Shown here one piece after another: positions 30,945-43,784 of a DNA stretch of 64,000 nucleotides. The position numbers and the translations under genes are program-made. The stretch comes from Pisolithus tinctorius. Taxonomy: Eukaryota > Basidiomycota > Agaricomycetes > Boletales > Pisolithaceae. The stretch lies in assembly GCA_024663395.1 (NCBI GenBank), contig JANFAH010000032.1:620001-684000 (forward strand). Reading direction: 5' to 3'. Numbering within the stretch: the stretch's first letter is position 1; each line of letters begins with the position of its first letter. The notes under the pieces are model-generated. The model was given only the letters and a program-made list of their open reading frames with translations, was not told the origin of the DNA and did no database searches.

Positions 30945-32365
30945 TTAATGGGTTCGTTCCCGTCCGAGATGTTGAAACAACTGATCCAATAGCTTCGTTC
31001 GAAATCGCTGACCAACAGTCTCCACAGCCTCCACCGCAGCAATTCCGTCCCCATCATCAAGGCCGCTTCCTTCGTTGACCGCCCAGTCAGTTGAACGCTC
31101 AATCGTATTGTCCATTTCCTCCTCAAACCGGATGATCATGTTGTGTAGGATGATGCAACAAAGCACCCAGTAAATCGTGACTTTCATATCTTTCTCCGTC
31201 CGGATTTTCAGACGCACTTCACGGAGGCTTTGAAAGCGCCCTTTCAAGGCAGCAAATGCGTGTTCAACTCGTACGCGGATCTTCCAAAGCTGTCAGCCAA
31301 TATACTGCGGCAAAACTAGGTGCGTACCTTTGAAAGGTACTTGTTATACACATTCTGATCTCGAGATAATCTCCCACCTTTAGGTTTTTTGAAGGGAACA
31401 ACACACCACGTCTCCGATGGGTATGCACTGTCTGCCCACGTCCAATGATCGCGTGGAATCAACTGCATAGGATTTGAAGCGATGCGAGTCCCCTGGAAGG
31501 CCCACGCATCATGGACGCTTCCCGGATGTCCAAGTCCGTAGTCCACGACAAGAAGATTGTGCGGCAAAACAATAAGCTATCTCGGTAAGTTTCTTCTGCT
31601 GTTCGCACTCAGCGTTTGAGTACACACCTGACAGTTCAACGAGTACCTAGATTTTCTATCATAGAACGTTTCCCCAAAGATATGTGGTTTCTCAAAGAGG
31701 GGAATACTCGAACCATCAGTGGCGAACACGCCATTCCTCCAGGCTGAACAGGTGCGTGACTCAGTGAAAACCCGCGCTCTCTCCATCTCCTGCGAGTCTT
31801 CAGACGGAATATTGATGAATCTATCGTGCTCATCCAGTATAGCTACCATCACACGGTTCGTACAATTGACAACCGAGCCAACGCTAACACCGGCCCACTG
31901 CGCTACATCCTCAGGCGACGCCGCATTTCCATAATGCCCTGCGCGGAAAAGGAAGATCACCAACTGGACTGCGACTGCCAGCTGACGGTTTTCGGAATTG
32001 CTTTGGAATATCGCGTGTCCACTAATCTGATCCAGAATGCAATCAAAAATTGGTGGGTCTACACGAAGGCGCTTTCGAAACAGGTGGGGCCGATGATCCG
32101 CGAAATGTTTGAGGAGGCACAGCTGAGATGCCCGCATCATTGGCATCTCAGGTCTCTCAAGGATACGCGCATGCTCTACTTCATCTCTGAGAGCCGTGAT
32201 CGCATTTAGCAGCCGAGCGTAATGCCCATCGCGCTCAGCTGTGGAGTCTGTGTCATCGGAGGCGCTGGATTTGAAATCTGACAGGATCGGAGTGACCGGC
32301 GATGGCGGAGTGATGAAGAAGAGAGTTGTGGGGGAGCTGGAGCCTGAACTCAGCGATGTTGACAT
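30945..32365 (-). CDS. Harbinger DDE nuclease (transposase)
   Basis: Catalytic transposase of the PIF/Harbinger type. Exons 32365-31628, 31576-31328 and 31280-30945 join in phase to 440 residues. A helix-turn-helix-like part (QLAVAVQLVIFLFRAGHYG then VAQWAGVSVGSVVN) precedes the DDE nuclease: first Asp in NGVFATDGSSIPLF, second in VVDYGLGHPGSVHDA, WADSAYP, then Glu in VRVEHAFAALKGRFQSL. All are present. A further in-frame ATG at 32485 would add an N-terminus (PRKSVRQDLLKQL) but is cut by a TGA at 32398-32396, again possibly a CpG-type mutation; so the true start is uncertain. The protein is otherwise intact. Confidence 0.88.
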
Positions 32366-32710
32366 AGATTCTGAGCTGCTACCGTCAACTCCACGTCATG
32401 CATTTTCAAGCCTTGCTATCGCAACATGAAGGCTAGTCTCGTCCAGCTGTTTGAGCAGATCTTGGCGGACAGATTTCCGGGGCATCTGGTAGCTCTTGAA
32501 TGATGGGTAGATGTTTATCGATCATGTACAATGCATTAATGCAAGTTTGCTATGTTATTTGACATGTATCTTCCAGGATAAGTAACTACATGTATTGCTA
32601 GTCAAGCAGTGCTGGCATGTCGGAGTCAAATTTTATAGCAGCAGCGGCGCGATTCCAGAGCACTTCCAGAGTGCTGCCAGAGCACTTCCAAAGCCACCTT
32701 GAGCGCCACT

Positions 32711-33068
32711 ATAGTCAGCGGTTACGATTGCGGGATTAGACAGCGACTAGTAACTACTGATCAAGAAGAAATTCTGGGGAGAAGCGGATTGCGCGTTGAT
32801 CTGATCGTTCGTTCGCGAAGGCCTGTTTTGATTGCCATGGACGGATGCGTTCGTACTTCGTACATATTACTGTTATTTGACTTGTAACTTCTTACACAAT
32901 CGATGTTTTCGTTCTTCGACGGCAAGTCAACAGCTGCGAGTCCGTCTGTGGGCTAATTTGGTGGACAAACGTTAGAAACGTTCCCAAGCCGGTGTCAGGA
33001 CTCAGTAGGCCGGGCGTACGTCGGTTTAAAATAGCCCCGTGGGGCTCAATGATTAACACTGCCATGGC
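32711..33068. other. Intergenic spacer and trehalase upstream region
   Basis: No gene seen between the Harbinger end and the trehalase promoter. Confidence 0.5.
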
Positions 33069-33077
33069 TATATAAAA
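33069..33077 (+). promoter_or_regulatory. TATA box of the trehalase gene
   Basis: TATATAAAA lies 120 bp before the ATG at 33197. It is the only strong TATA match in this promoter. Confidence 0.6.
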
Positions 33078-33196
33078 ACTCAAACAGCGAGCACCAGGCC
33101 GAGGAGGTGGACTGGAAAAAAGCCCCTCACACATTCTCATCGTAACCAGGGACACCCGTCATATCGAGGACTGTTTAACGGCCACCACTATTCTCG

Positions 33197-36040
33197 ATGA
33201 TAATGATCGCGACGCCCAAGTGGACAGCATTCGCTGCCCTTTTACGACTTGCCTTGGCTGCACCACAGGCATCAACGACCACAACGACGACAGACTTCTT
33301 GGAAACGTCGGTTCCGACTCTGACGGTTTCGACCTCGGTGCCTAGTCCTACAGCACCCCTCACAGCTACACTTCCGTCCCAGGCATCGTTGCCCCCTGTT
33401 CAACCATGGTGTATTGGTCAAATCTTTTGCCCTGGCGCGGTCAGTACATCTGCATTCCATTTCTCCCCTCGCCGTCTTACCCACGAGACCTATTAGGTCC
33501 TCCAAACCGTCAACATCGCACAACTCTACTCCGATCCCAAGACGTTCGTCGATAAACCCACTAGCAAATCTGCGCAACAGGTTCTCGCGGACTTCGCCAC
33601 GTTCAACCTTTCGACCGTGACAGAGGGCGACCTGGTTAACTTCGTGGACAACGATTTCTTGGGAGAAGGTCTCGAACTCGAAGCTGCAGAACTACCGAAT
33701 TTCAACGCCAGCCCGGCCTTCTTGAGCAACGTCACGGACCCGCTACTTAATGCCTTCGCACAGATCGTGAACGGATATTGGACGCAGCTTGCACGCAACA
33801 CGAACCAATCCGCTCTCTGTGGTGACTACACCAATGGCCAATGCGAGAGTACACTGATTCCTTTGAACCATACGTTCATTGTTCCCGGCGGTCGCTTTAG
33901 AGAACAGTGTCGGTAACGCGTTCCTTTCCGTTCTGAAACCATAGCGACGACTCAAGAGTTTTGACTTAACAATTTGCGTAGATTATTGGGATAGTTACTG
34001 GATCATACAGGGTTTGTTGAAATCGGAGCTCTATTCCACTGTCAATGCGACACTACAAAACTTCATGGATGAAATTGATGATTTCGGATTCATCCCTAAC
34101 GGAGGACGCACATATTGTAAGATCGGAGTCTGCATCTATTTCTATGATTCATCTAATTGATGATGAACGCTTTCATAGACCTCGACCGTTCTCAACCACC
34201 GCTTTTCGTTAACGTGAGAATGAGAGATAGCTTGGATGTATGTGCTGGTGCTGATCGTTCGGATTGCAGATGGTCTATGACTACGTTTCCGTTACGAATG
34301 ATACTTCCGTTTTACAACGTGCGTTACCGCTGGTGGAGGTGCGTATCTTGTAAATTTCTCAAGAGCCTTCTTTCGATCCAGCCTGTTTAGACCGAGTTGG
34401 CATGGTGGGCCAGCAATCGCACCATCGAGATTACGAGCCCCTACACAAACCAATCTTACATGTTAGCCCGCTACTCCGTTAACAACACTGCACCTCGTCC
34501 GGAGTCGTATCTCACAGGTTAGCTCTCGGTGTCTTATATGTTGGGAATCATGATCTTACTTTTTAATTCAATCGCAAGACTACCTCACTGCGAATGACCC
34601 CACATATGGGACACCTCTCACGCAACAAGAAGCGGAGGCCCTGTACGGCGAGCTCGCTTCTGGTGCAGAGAGCGGCTGGGACTTCACGGCCAGGTTCGAA
34701 TTGGTTCCTCAGTACGGCGATCCTGGCCTTCGCACGTACAATATCAGGAACACGATACCCGTCTGTCTCAATAGCATCCTCTGTGAGTGCATTCATTTCC
34801 TGACATCGTTCCTCGAACTTTTCCTGATGTTTTCTCACTTACAAGACAGGGCGCATACACTACTGGCCGAGCTCTACGGAGACTCTAACTCTACGGCCAC
34901 CACGAGCCACCGCCAAACTGCGGCCAACATCCGTGCCGCCATTTTAGACTTGATGTGGGACGCTGGAAAACTCGCGTTCTACGACTTCAACATCACGTCG
35001 AATGCACGCAATAGCTTCTTCAGTGTTGCAACGTACTACCCAGTTTGGGCCGGCATCATTCCAGACGAAATCCTTTCGTCGCAGGCCAACGCGTTTGGAT
35101 ATTTTGCGTCGGTTAACCTCGTGATGAACAAGTACAATGGCACGGTCCCCACCACTTTCGTAGATTGGACCGGACAGCAGTGGTGGGTCTTGATGTAGTG
35201 GACCAATCTTCTCACTTTACTGATCAAAGCATTTGGTAGGGACGCTCCTAATACGTGGCCTCCTCACCAATACATCGTCTTAGAAGCTCTGAATGCCCTC
35301 CCGTCCAATCTCACCACTAACACGCTTCCCACACCAGGCTCCGGTCAATCAGCTTACGACCTCGTCCCTTCCGGCCAGCTCAACTTAACCGAGTCGCAAC
35401 TACCAGGCCAACCCCTCCGTGGTGCCCAGGCATCAGAAAACGTGACGGCCACCGGACCAGGTGCAGACATAAATACGCTCAATGGGACTGTCGTAAATGG
35501 TGGGAACTCGAGTTCAGGTGAAGGTTGGACAGCAACGTTGGGAAGGGAAGTCGCCAATAGATACTTTACGAGCGTCCTCTGCAGTTGGCATGCCACAGGA
35601 GGCTCAATACCCGGGTTACTGCCACGCCTTTCTAGCAGCGAACTCAACCTCACAAATAGTATTAATAATACGGGCAACGTGAGTCATTTCCCTTCTCGTT
35701 CCCTCTCTGACGAGCCAAATTGCTAACGAGTTGAATGAACTATGACACGCAACAGATGTATGAGAAGTTCTCGATTCTCAATGTAGACTCTTCGGGTTCG
35801 GGAGGGGAGTATACCGTTCAGGCAGGGTTTGGCTGGACGAATGGAGTCTTGCTCTGGGTCGCGGCTAACTACGGCCACTTACTCGTTGCACCAGAGTGCC
35901 CGACGCTCGTAGCGGCGACCACCAGCAGTTCCACCTCCTCCAGTGGCACGATGTCTCTCATGAGATCCTCATTGCTTGCCACCGTCATGCTAGCTGTCTT
36001 GGTCTCCCTTGCAATTTCGACTCAGTTCACATGGGTATAA
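33197..36040 (+). CDS. Secreted GH37 trehalase, probably membrane- or GPI-anchored
   Basis: Hydrolyses trehalose to two glucose molecules, here outside the cell or in the vacuole/wall. Ten exons join in phase: 33197-33439, 33497-33908, 33982-34116, 34179-34213, 34270-34338, 34391-34517, 34579-34782, 34846-35182, 35240-35678 and 35756-36040, giving 761 residues. A signal peptide (FAALLRLALAAPQA) is followed by a Thr/Ser-rich stretch. GH37 signature 1 reads PGGRFREQYYWDSYW across introns 2 and 3; ESGWDF carries the catalytic acid Asp; signature 2 QWDAPNTWPPHQY spans intron 8; GGEYTVQAGFGWTNGV carries the base Glu. Many N-glycosylation sites. The Ser/Thr-rich end and hydrophobic tail (LLATVMLAVLVSLAI) suggest a GPI or membrane anchor. 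ATG 33203 is an alternative start. No disruption seen. Confidence 0.95.
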
Positions 36041-36073
36041 CGAGAATACTGGGGATGATAGCCATACGAGGGT

Positions 36074-36220
36074 GCCGAAGTAGGTGAACGGGTTCATGAT
36101 TGGCTTGTCAGTGATTGTATGAGGGATGATGGAGGAGGCTTCCATTGTTCTAGCACAACACAATAGCAGTAAGAGATCACTTTTTCTTTCCAAATTCAGT
36201 ACTTGGGGGTACTATTGTAG
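36074..36220. repeat. Dispersed block A, copy 2
   Basis: Similar to 18626-18771, in the same orientation. Directly followed here by block B copy 2, whereas at the other locus the two blocks are separated by the whole GTPase gene. Confidence 0.75.
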
Positions 36221-36237
36221 TGTAACGATTCACGGTC

Positions 36238-36530
36238 GTACACGCATGCGTTTCCTCCGTCTCCTACGAGCACCATCTTGGGTATAAGCGATAGTTCGGA
36301 CGGAAAAGTACATCAGGCATGCACAAAAACGCTGTTTGCAAGTCGACTTGGGCGTTTACTACAGGTGCGGCGAAGAAGAACAGTGTGCGTTTGAGGGTGG
36401 CCGAGAAGGCTACGAAGACCCTAGTGCGATCGTCAAGGCTAGGCACCCACGCTAGAAAAACCATCAACATCTGAAGTCTGCCCAACCCTCGTGTCAGTCT
36501 CGTTGCCAATGCCTGACGCACGATGTGACG
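36238..36530. repeat. Dispersed block B, copy 2
   Basis: Similar to 25193-25505, in the same orientation, starting about 17 bp after block A copy 2. Confidence 0.8.
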
Positions 36531-36853
36531 CTTCCCGATGGGACATCCGTGAGCTTGGATCAATGCTGTCGAGTGCGACCTTGGAATATTTGACACCAAG
36601 CCCCTGAGTCCGCTTCAGTATGAGATTGCCACTGTTTTCGGGCCAGTAACATATGGCCGATGGATAGTTTCTCATCGTTGGAAAGGATGCAACTTGTAAA
36701 TGCAGCTTCGACTGATGGCTGTGGGAACGGTGCGCGGTGAAGGCTGGCGAGACTCTTATGGGAAGGCGTAGATCCCGTCTGTAGCAGTGATGACGATGCC
36801 TTGAGTTCTTGAATGCCACCTTAATAATCATCGCACAGGGCCGAGCTCCTGGG

Positions 36854-37498
36854 TCACCATGAATTGTCGTCGTCTGAAGCACCGGAATTTGAAGTGGTGT
36901 CGCAGTCATTATCATCAAGTTCGCCGTTCAACGCCTCTGCCTCTCGAACTGTCGCCATGTTCTTGTGGGCCATCTCCACGGTACCAAGGGGCGCTAGCTT
37001 GACATGTTTGACATCAGAGTTTGGCACACGGATATTTAGAATCTGCCGACAAATCTGTGATGCCTCACGGAAGGCTATTAGCTCAACCAGTGGAGTGATA
37101 TTTTGGGGGGTGAGATTGATACGAGCAAACTGGGCATCATCTGGGATCAGCGGCGAAGGATCGTACTCCATGATATAGCCAGCTGCAGATTCGTCCCCTC
37201 GCCGCTTCTCACGGAAATGATCCATAAGAAGGAAGCGTTGGCGGACCATTACATTTTGGACCGTTTTCACGAGCTCGGCGTGTGTGAAGTCTGGAAGCAA
37301 CGTTCTAGCTAGGCCAAAGAAGTGTTCGGCGAATTCAGTGCCGAGAAGCCAGGGACAGAAGGGGGTGTCTCTGTAGAACTTTGCATATGCCAGGATCGGA
37401 AGTAGCATCGAGTCGCATAGCGGGTTGAATATGTGGAAACGTTGAGATATGAATGACCGTGTTATCGAGTAGAGAGATTCGGAAACTCCATCTGACAC
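36854..37498 (-). pseudogene. C-terminal fragment of an unknown basidiomycete protein family
   Basis: A minus-strand frame of about 214 codons without a proper ATG at its upstream end. It has FYRDTPFCPWLLGTEFAEHF and FGLARTLLPDFTHAELVKTV, followed by a polar, acidic C-terminus (DDNDCDTTSNSGASDDD). I recall such segments as recurrent in mushroom genomes, probably in transposon-borne proteins, but cannot name the family. The sequence upstream (37512 onward) is unrelated, so this is a truncated piece. Confidence 0.4.
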
Positions 37499-37971
37499 CT
37501 GCCACGAATTTTTGCAATCCAGGGCCGAACATCAGGCCTTTCTAGCGAATTTTCGCCCCCAAATCCGCAAGTTTGGGCCGAAGATTTTGTCCATTTTGAC
37601 CCTCAAATCTGCTATTTTTGAGCCGATAGGGGTGTTGCCCGGATCCTGTTTGGCCAGCAAAAATGCACGATGTTCAAACACGGACTCCACTCCATGGTGT
37701 GCGCTGAGGAAACGTTGCCCACACGCCTGTGGTAGGCTAGTGCTAGTAAGTGTGTTGCTGGACATCTTGACTTGTACTGGTAAGAATTTTTGGTAAGACC
37801 GACGTCAGCAAGAAACGAGTCAACGTGTAAGTAAGGCTCACGACGGGCTCCAATAGCCTGTGTGTGTTCAGTAGTTGTGAGCCATTACGATTTCAATGCT
37901 GTCCTACACACTGGCACACGAGTCTCATCATGCACGCAAGTGAGGGGGTTCAACTTGAATTTGTAAAGTAC
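37499..37971. other. Intergenic spacer left of gypsy-2
   Basis: No supported gene; unique CpG-containing sequence up to the target site CGAGT at 37972-37976. Confidence 0.5.
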
Positions 37972-37976
37972 CGAGT

Positions 37977-38265
37977 TGTAAGGACTCGGTCCGACGCTGT
38001 CGACCGTTTGTTCAGATGGTGAATTCTCTATGACAGTCTTACTTATCATCTCATTTGTTTCTTGATCCTACTTTACCCGTAGCAGTACTCTGACATATTT
38101 CGTGCCTGCTCTCTAACCTATAAAATGGCCTATGTAGCATACTGTACAGGGACTCTCTTTTCTACCTTGAATCAAACAGACCTTTCACTCTGGAAACAAG
38201 TAGTATTTAAGAAGAATCCTGGTGTGGTGTCGTTGCAAGTCTTATAACTTTGCATCGCCATTACA
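37977..38265 (+). repeat. gypsy-2 5' LTR
   Basis: 289 bp with a TATA box. Differs from the 3' LTR at seven bases in six CpG sites; at one site the two LTRs read CA and TG, which points to an ancestral CG. Confidence 0.96.
38119..38125 (+). promoter_or_regulatory. TATA box in the gypsy-2 LTR
   Basis: TATAAAA lies about 140 bp into the LTR and would place the RNA start near 38150. The same motif is in the 3' LTR. Confidence 0.6.
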
Positions 38266-38400
38266 TATTTTTTTCCTGTCCCAAATGGTCAAAAGAAAAC
38301 TTGAACTCTAAACAAACCCCTTCGATACCTTCTCAACCATCCGCAGGCTGATCCCCTGTCGACACTCGAGTAAGTATCCGAAAACACTTAACAAAAAGAA

Positions 38401-40079
38401 ATGGTTAATACCCGTTCTACTGCACGCCGAGGCACCCGCGCTCGAGCTTCATCCCTACCCCAAAGCCCAATGACTCAGCCTGGCACTGAGATCGTTGGTG
38501 TGTCCCCTCTACCGAAGCTGACCCTGCTCGGGAGTCAGTACTCTACCCCAATCGAAAAACCCACCGCTATAACATCTGGAGTTATAGCGATGTGGTAAGG
38601 TCTGGCTCGAGGAGCCCTAGTCCGGTGCCCCAAGGTGCTACCATTGACATTCCTGGCTTGAGGACTAGCTCACCGGTGTATCCCAGTGACATTGGAGTCC
38701 CGGAGGCCTCACAGGCTCGTACTGTTAGAGTCCTAGTAGTGACTCATAGTATGAACAACATCTTACCTGATAATGTCCATTGCGACTCTTTATCCATCTT
38801 CCCAATGAGTGATATGGAAGCAGAGCAGAACGACTGGACAGAGGTGGTGCATAAGAAGTCGCGTGAGCGACGAGCCCACAGCATGTTAAGGCCAGACCAG
38901 ACAAATGCCGTCAGAAGGGCGGAACAGCAACTGACCCTGGATGAACGAGAGAAAATCCGGAGGAGGTCGTTGTTGATGATGAGGGATAACCCTGAAGTGA
39001 CCTTGTCAGAAAGTGATGAGCCCTCTGCTAAGGGTGAATGCAAGGGAAAGGGACCCAATCCTAGGAATTGGGGGAACCTGAAACTTAGTGAGAACAAGAT
39101 AGACCCAGACACACAACGCGCAGCCCTTGCATCATGGAACACCGCTAATAGATTGGCAAACGAGAGCGATGGTGACCAACCCAGACCGTCAAAGGGGAAT
39201 GATCCGGAGGGCACTGCACAACCCACTGAGGATGAACTCCTGGAACCGCATGGTGGGGAAAATGAGCAGATCCCTAAGAGGAGTAAGCTAAAGCGTTCGA
39301 AGAAAAACAAGAAGAGGGTGACCAAAACCTCGAGGGAACCCCCAAACCCAATAAAGGAGATGGTTGATAAAGTCGTCCATCAAGATCACAAGAGGCGTGA
39401 ATGACAGAAGACGCCGAGGGCTATGGAGCCTGTAAAACAAATCAATCCAAAGAGCTACATTGGACTCGCCTTTAAGCGTCTTGAAAGGGATGAGAAGCGC
39501 TCCAAAAGATCCAAAAATAAAAGGAAGGCCAAGCGCACCCCAGATTCGTCAAGTGACGACGATGCCAGTTCGTCCAAGTCTGAATCTTCCATGAGCAAGA
39601 GCTCGAGTGATGACTCCACAACATCAGACTCTGGTGGTGATTCGTCCAGCTCTTCCAGCTCGAGCGATGACGACTCTTCCTTGATAACCAGCAAATCATT
39701 GTCAAGCTTGGGTGGGTCATCGAGCAGGTCGAGCCACAGACGCGGTAGACCCCGACGCTGTAAGGGTGGTAAAAGAAAGAGACACAAGTCTAAGAAGCAT
39801 TTGAAATCCCGTCGCAAGATGACTCTCAAACCAATCCCACCGAATAAATATGACGGATCTGACGACGTACACACCTTTCAACGGTTCGTTACTGAAGGGG
39901 CCGCGTATGTTACAGACGGCCGAGTCGAGCCTAAGAAATGCGCGTTCATCCTATCCCACTACCTAACAGGCAAAGCACATGAGTTTTATGTGCGGGAAGT
40001 CTCGGGAGACCCTTACAAGTGGAGGCTCTCAGATTTCTTTATGCAACTATTCAACTATTGTTTCCCCATTGATTTCTGA
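38401..40079 (+). pseudogene. gag: gypsy-2 Gag, N-terminal and capsid parts (interrupted)
   Basis: Starts MVNTRSTARRGTRARASS at ATG 38401. After about 60 codons this frame stops (TAA 38596), and a -1 shifted frame continues without a break from before 38592. In-frame TGA at 39402 and 40077 divide it further. It contains charged, Ser-rich low-complexity stretches (39560-39680) and then a retrotransposon Gag core: YDGSDDVHTFQRFV, AFILSHYLTGKAHEFY. The frame change near 38590 may be an indel. Confidence 0.75.
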
Positions 40080-42803
40080 ATGCGGCAAAGAGAGAAACTG
40101 CAATCATGTTATCAGAATTCTAAGACGGTAAAGAACTACTTGTACGAGCTCAACGAGCTATGGAACATGATCGGGGAGACCGATGAATGCACGAAGGTCC
40201 ACAAGTTCTGGTCGGGGCTCCGAAAGGAGCTCCAACAAGACCTATGGAAAGAAAAATTGAATCCAGAGATCCTTGAAATCGCCCAAACCGTCGCTGGTGA
40301 CTATACTCACAGGTCTAAACAACGAAGGAGTAAACACCGGACGGTGGGAAGCGCTGCCGCGTCACCAGAGAGTCCCGAACCCCATAAGTCGGGACACAAG
40401 CGAAGATGCGAAAGGAAGAGGAAGTTTAAAGGCGAAGGCTATCGAAAGGAAGCCGCTATGCCCAATAATCACAACCCAGGAGGAAAGCACACCAGACGGC
40501 AGGATAAACGGAAGCGTGATACTCCTAAACTGAGCAAAGAAGAGCAGGAACGCCACAAGGCGGAGGGCCTATGCTTCATCTGCCATAAGTCAGGGCATTT
40601 CTCGAGGAATTGTCCTGATCGTCAGACCATGCTCAACACCGGCAAGTCCTCAGGCATTACAAGCTTTGGTGTGGGTGTCGACTTCGGAGATATTGAGTGC
40701 CAACGCCAGTTGGCAAGTTCGTCTAGGCACGGCCCTGAGGTATCCTTGAACTTCATTCAGGCTCGAGGGCCTATGATCCAAGAAGATGATGGCGTACCTG
40801 ACGATGACCTCCCAGACCTGGAGAGTGTCTCAGACGACGAAGACTACCGGACTAGTGATAGTACCATTCCCGAAGAGGAAGCCCTGAATGACAGAATGCA
40901 TGTCTACACCTATAGGAGCAACCAGGTCCGTGGAATCTGGTGGGTGGGCACAAAACTAGGGCACCCCCTGGAGGACAGGGCCATGGAACGACTATCCGGG
41001 ATCTACTATCCCAGCGATGACCCGAACTCGTTGCGCACTTATATGGACTCCCAATTCCTGGTCTATGATCTGATGGATGGCCGACACATGATTGTGGAAA
41101 GCGAACGAGATGTATTAGGCCCAGGAGACGAGATTACAGTTGAAACGTACCTGCTAATGAACCCTGCTTTCCGACTTGATAGTTGGTACTGGTTTCGAAA
41201 GGGAGAATGCGCTGGTATCCCCAAGGCGGAGCTGAGACGCCAAGAATGCGCATGGACCTGGAGGTCAAACTCCATGGGATGTCCCATTGAGGACCAAATC
41301 ATCGCTAAGCTCGAGGAACATAGCCTCCAAATCCTAGAAGGGGGAAACTCGGGGCGGTTTGCATGTGTTAGGAAAGATAAGATGACCATAAACATACTTG
41401 ACTATCACCTGGCGGTCTGCCTGGTCCTCCTGCTGGAGAGGGTGCCTAGGCCGGACTTTGACATCGTGCATTGGCATGCTAAGAGGTTGTTTCGCGTGTG
41501 TGTAGCTTTAACGAGCAGTGACCCTCTGGAGGACGACGACTCAGGAATCTGTGCACTATTCAAGGGCGCTGGAAATTATGAGCCCCACAAGATCGTAGAT
41601 CAGTTGGAAGATGCACCGTGCGACATGATCCAGTTGAATGGTGTTAAGGTCCGTGATGAGGACAAGCTAACCCTACAGAGAAATTCCTCGATCGCCAAAG
41701 ACTTCACGCGAAAGATACCTAAGCCCCTGGTGGTCATTGTGCACATAAATGGCCATCCCGCGCGCGCACTGATCGATACAGGATCGCTGGCTGACTTCAT
41801 GTCAGTGACGCTCGCAGAGCAATTGAAAGTGAAATGTATCTCACTTGAAAAACCACTCACCATTCAGCTTGCTGTTCAGGGCTTGCGATCTAAGGTGAAT
41901 TTCGGCACTAAAGCCCGCTTTCAATACCAGGGGATCGACTGCGAACAGTACTTTGATGTCATGAACTTGCAGAATTACAACCTGATCTTAGGGACACCAT
42001 TCCTCTATCAGCACAAAGTGATGGTAGGATTACACTCACCTAGAGTTGTTGTAGGAAGTGTTACGCCCACCGAAATGACAGGGGCGCAGGTCTCAACCCT
42101 GGAATCACGCGCAACAGACGTTTACCATGAGAACCTTGAGAAGGCAAGGAAGTACTTACAGGAATTAGCAAAGCCTCTATGCTCCCAAGTAGGAGCGACG
42201 GCCCTTCCCCCATTCCGAGCCATAAATCACGAGATCCCACTGATAGATGAAAGGAAAATATATCCTTGGCAGCCATCTAGATGTCCAGAGGCGTTAAGAC
42301 CTCTTTGGGCAGAAAAGAAAAACGCTTACTTGAAAACTGGCCACTGGGAACTAACCGCGGCAAGGAATACTTGCCCCATGTTGCTGATACCAAAGGCAGG
42401 GAACCCTCCGCAACTCCATGTGGTGGTCGACCTGCGCAAGCGAAACAAAAATACACATAAGTTATCATCCCTGATGCCCGATATGGATGGCATCCTACGA
42501 CGTGTGGCCAAAAAACCATATAGGTCGATTATTGATGGGGCCGACGCGTACAAGCAGATCCGGGTGATCCCTGAACACGTTGAAAGAACGGCTGTTACGA
42601 CCCCAGATGGAAACATGGTCAGTCTTGTGGTCCAGCAAGGCAATTGTAATGCCCCAGCAACGTACCAAGCCCTAATGAACCACATTTTTGGGGAATATGT
42701 TGGTACGTTCATGGACGTATACTTGGATGATATAATCATCTATTCCAAAACCTTGGAGGATCACGTCAGACACGTCAAGACCGTACTCGAAATCCTCGCG
42801 TGA
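40080..42803 (+). pseudogene. pol: gypsy-2 nucleocapsid, protease and RT (interrupted pol)
   Basis: A 907-codon open segment. The Gag end includes VKNYLYELNELWNMIGETDE, then a CCHC knuckle at 40572-40613 (CFICHKSGHFSRNC). A long acidic linker is unusual for the family. The protease has ALIDTG with Asp at 41775 and LILGTPFL. The RT follows from about 42220, with YLDD at 42720-42731. It ends at TGA 42801-42803, in the conserved REKLYLS region, where the Arg position has probably become TGA. Confidence 0.88.
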
Positions 42804-43784
42804 GAGAAACTCTACCTGAGTGAGAAGAAACTTCGCTTCTTGTGTGACAAAGTAAAGATCCTGGGTCGCATTGTCACTGATGATGGAATAAAAATGGATC
42901 CTGAAAAGGTTGATTGGATCCTTAACTGGAAAGTCCCCACCAATCGGACATTATGCAAGGGATTTATTGGGTCAGTAGGCTACCTGGCAGACGACATCTA
43001 CAAAGTCCGTGTACCTTTGGGTGTGCTAGCAGAAGCAAGCACCAAAACTCGTCCCTTCCGGTGGACGTTTACTGAGCAGCGAGTGTTCGAAATGGTGAAA
43101 CAATACATTGCCACCTGTGCGAGTCACAGCCACATTCCCTTGGAGTACAGACCCAACCGTGAACCCATCTGGGTTATGACTGACACCTGCGGAAATGGAA
43201 TAGGCAGAGTGATTGCACAGGGGAAGGACTGGAAGTCCACGAAGATAGCCACCTTTTACTCTGCGAAGATGTCGTCAGCTCAGCGTAACTACCCCGTTCA
43301 TGAGCAAGAGCTCCTCACAGGGGTGGAAACGATGTTGAGGCACCGGGATATACTGCAGGGCACTCACTTCATGTGGGTTACCGACCATAAGAGTCTGATG
43401 TACTTGCTGGAACAGAAAGACCTGTCAGGGAGACAGGCACGCTGGTTAGAGAAACTGGCCGAGTTTGACTTTGATATCAAACACATACCTGGTGTCGATA
43501 ACATCCTCCTGGACGCTCTCTCTTGGATGTATGAATTTGATGCGCCAGGGACTATCCGTGCACCCAGCGAATATCTGCATCATGACCTAGAGATTGAGGA
43601 GTCTGCCAATATGGAGGAACATCAGCAAATCATCAGCGCACCTTTGTATGTTGGCGTCGAAGCAATGGCAATGTCCACCAGGTCCCAAGTGCGGGCAACA
43701 GTGAAACAACCGGAGGACACTTCGCTGAGTGACTCCCCCAAAGCACCCAAGGCAGTGGGACCGTCCTCTGTGCGCCGATTGTGA
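42804..43784 (+). pseudogene. pol: gypsy-2 RT thumb and RNase H (interrupted pol)
   Basis: Same frame. EKLYLSEKKLRFL and VGYLADDIYKVRVP belong to the RT connection. RNase H is at about 43165-43530: WVMTDTCGNGIG, VHEQELLTGVETMLRHRDIL and WVTDHKSLMYLLEQ. Ends at TGA 43782-43784. Confidence 0.85.

Larger units (their letters stand above)
28952..32710. mobile_element. Complete PIF/Harbinger DNA transposon
   Basis: Ends AGTGGCGCTCAAGGTGGCTT and its complement at 32710, with terminal repeats of about 50 bp that contain short GGAAGCGCTCT-like direct repeats. ATA flanks both sides (28949-28951 and 32711-32713), a 3-bp duplication. Inside are the two genes typical of the superfamily, in convergent orientation: a Myb/SANT-like protein (+) and a DDE nuclease (-). 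Both frames are largely intact, so it may be autonomous or recently active. Confidence 0.9.
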
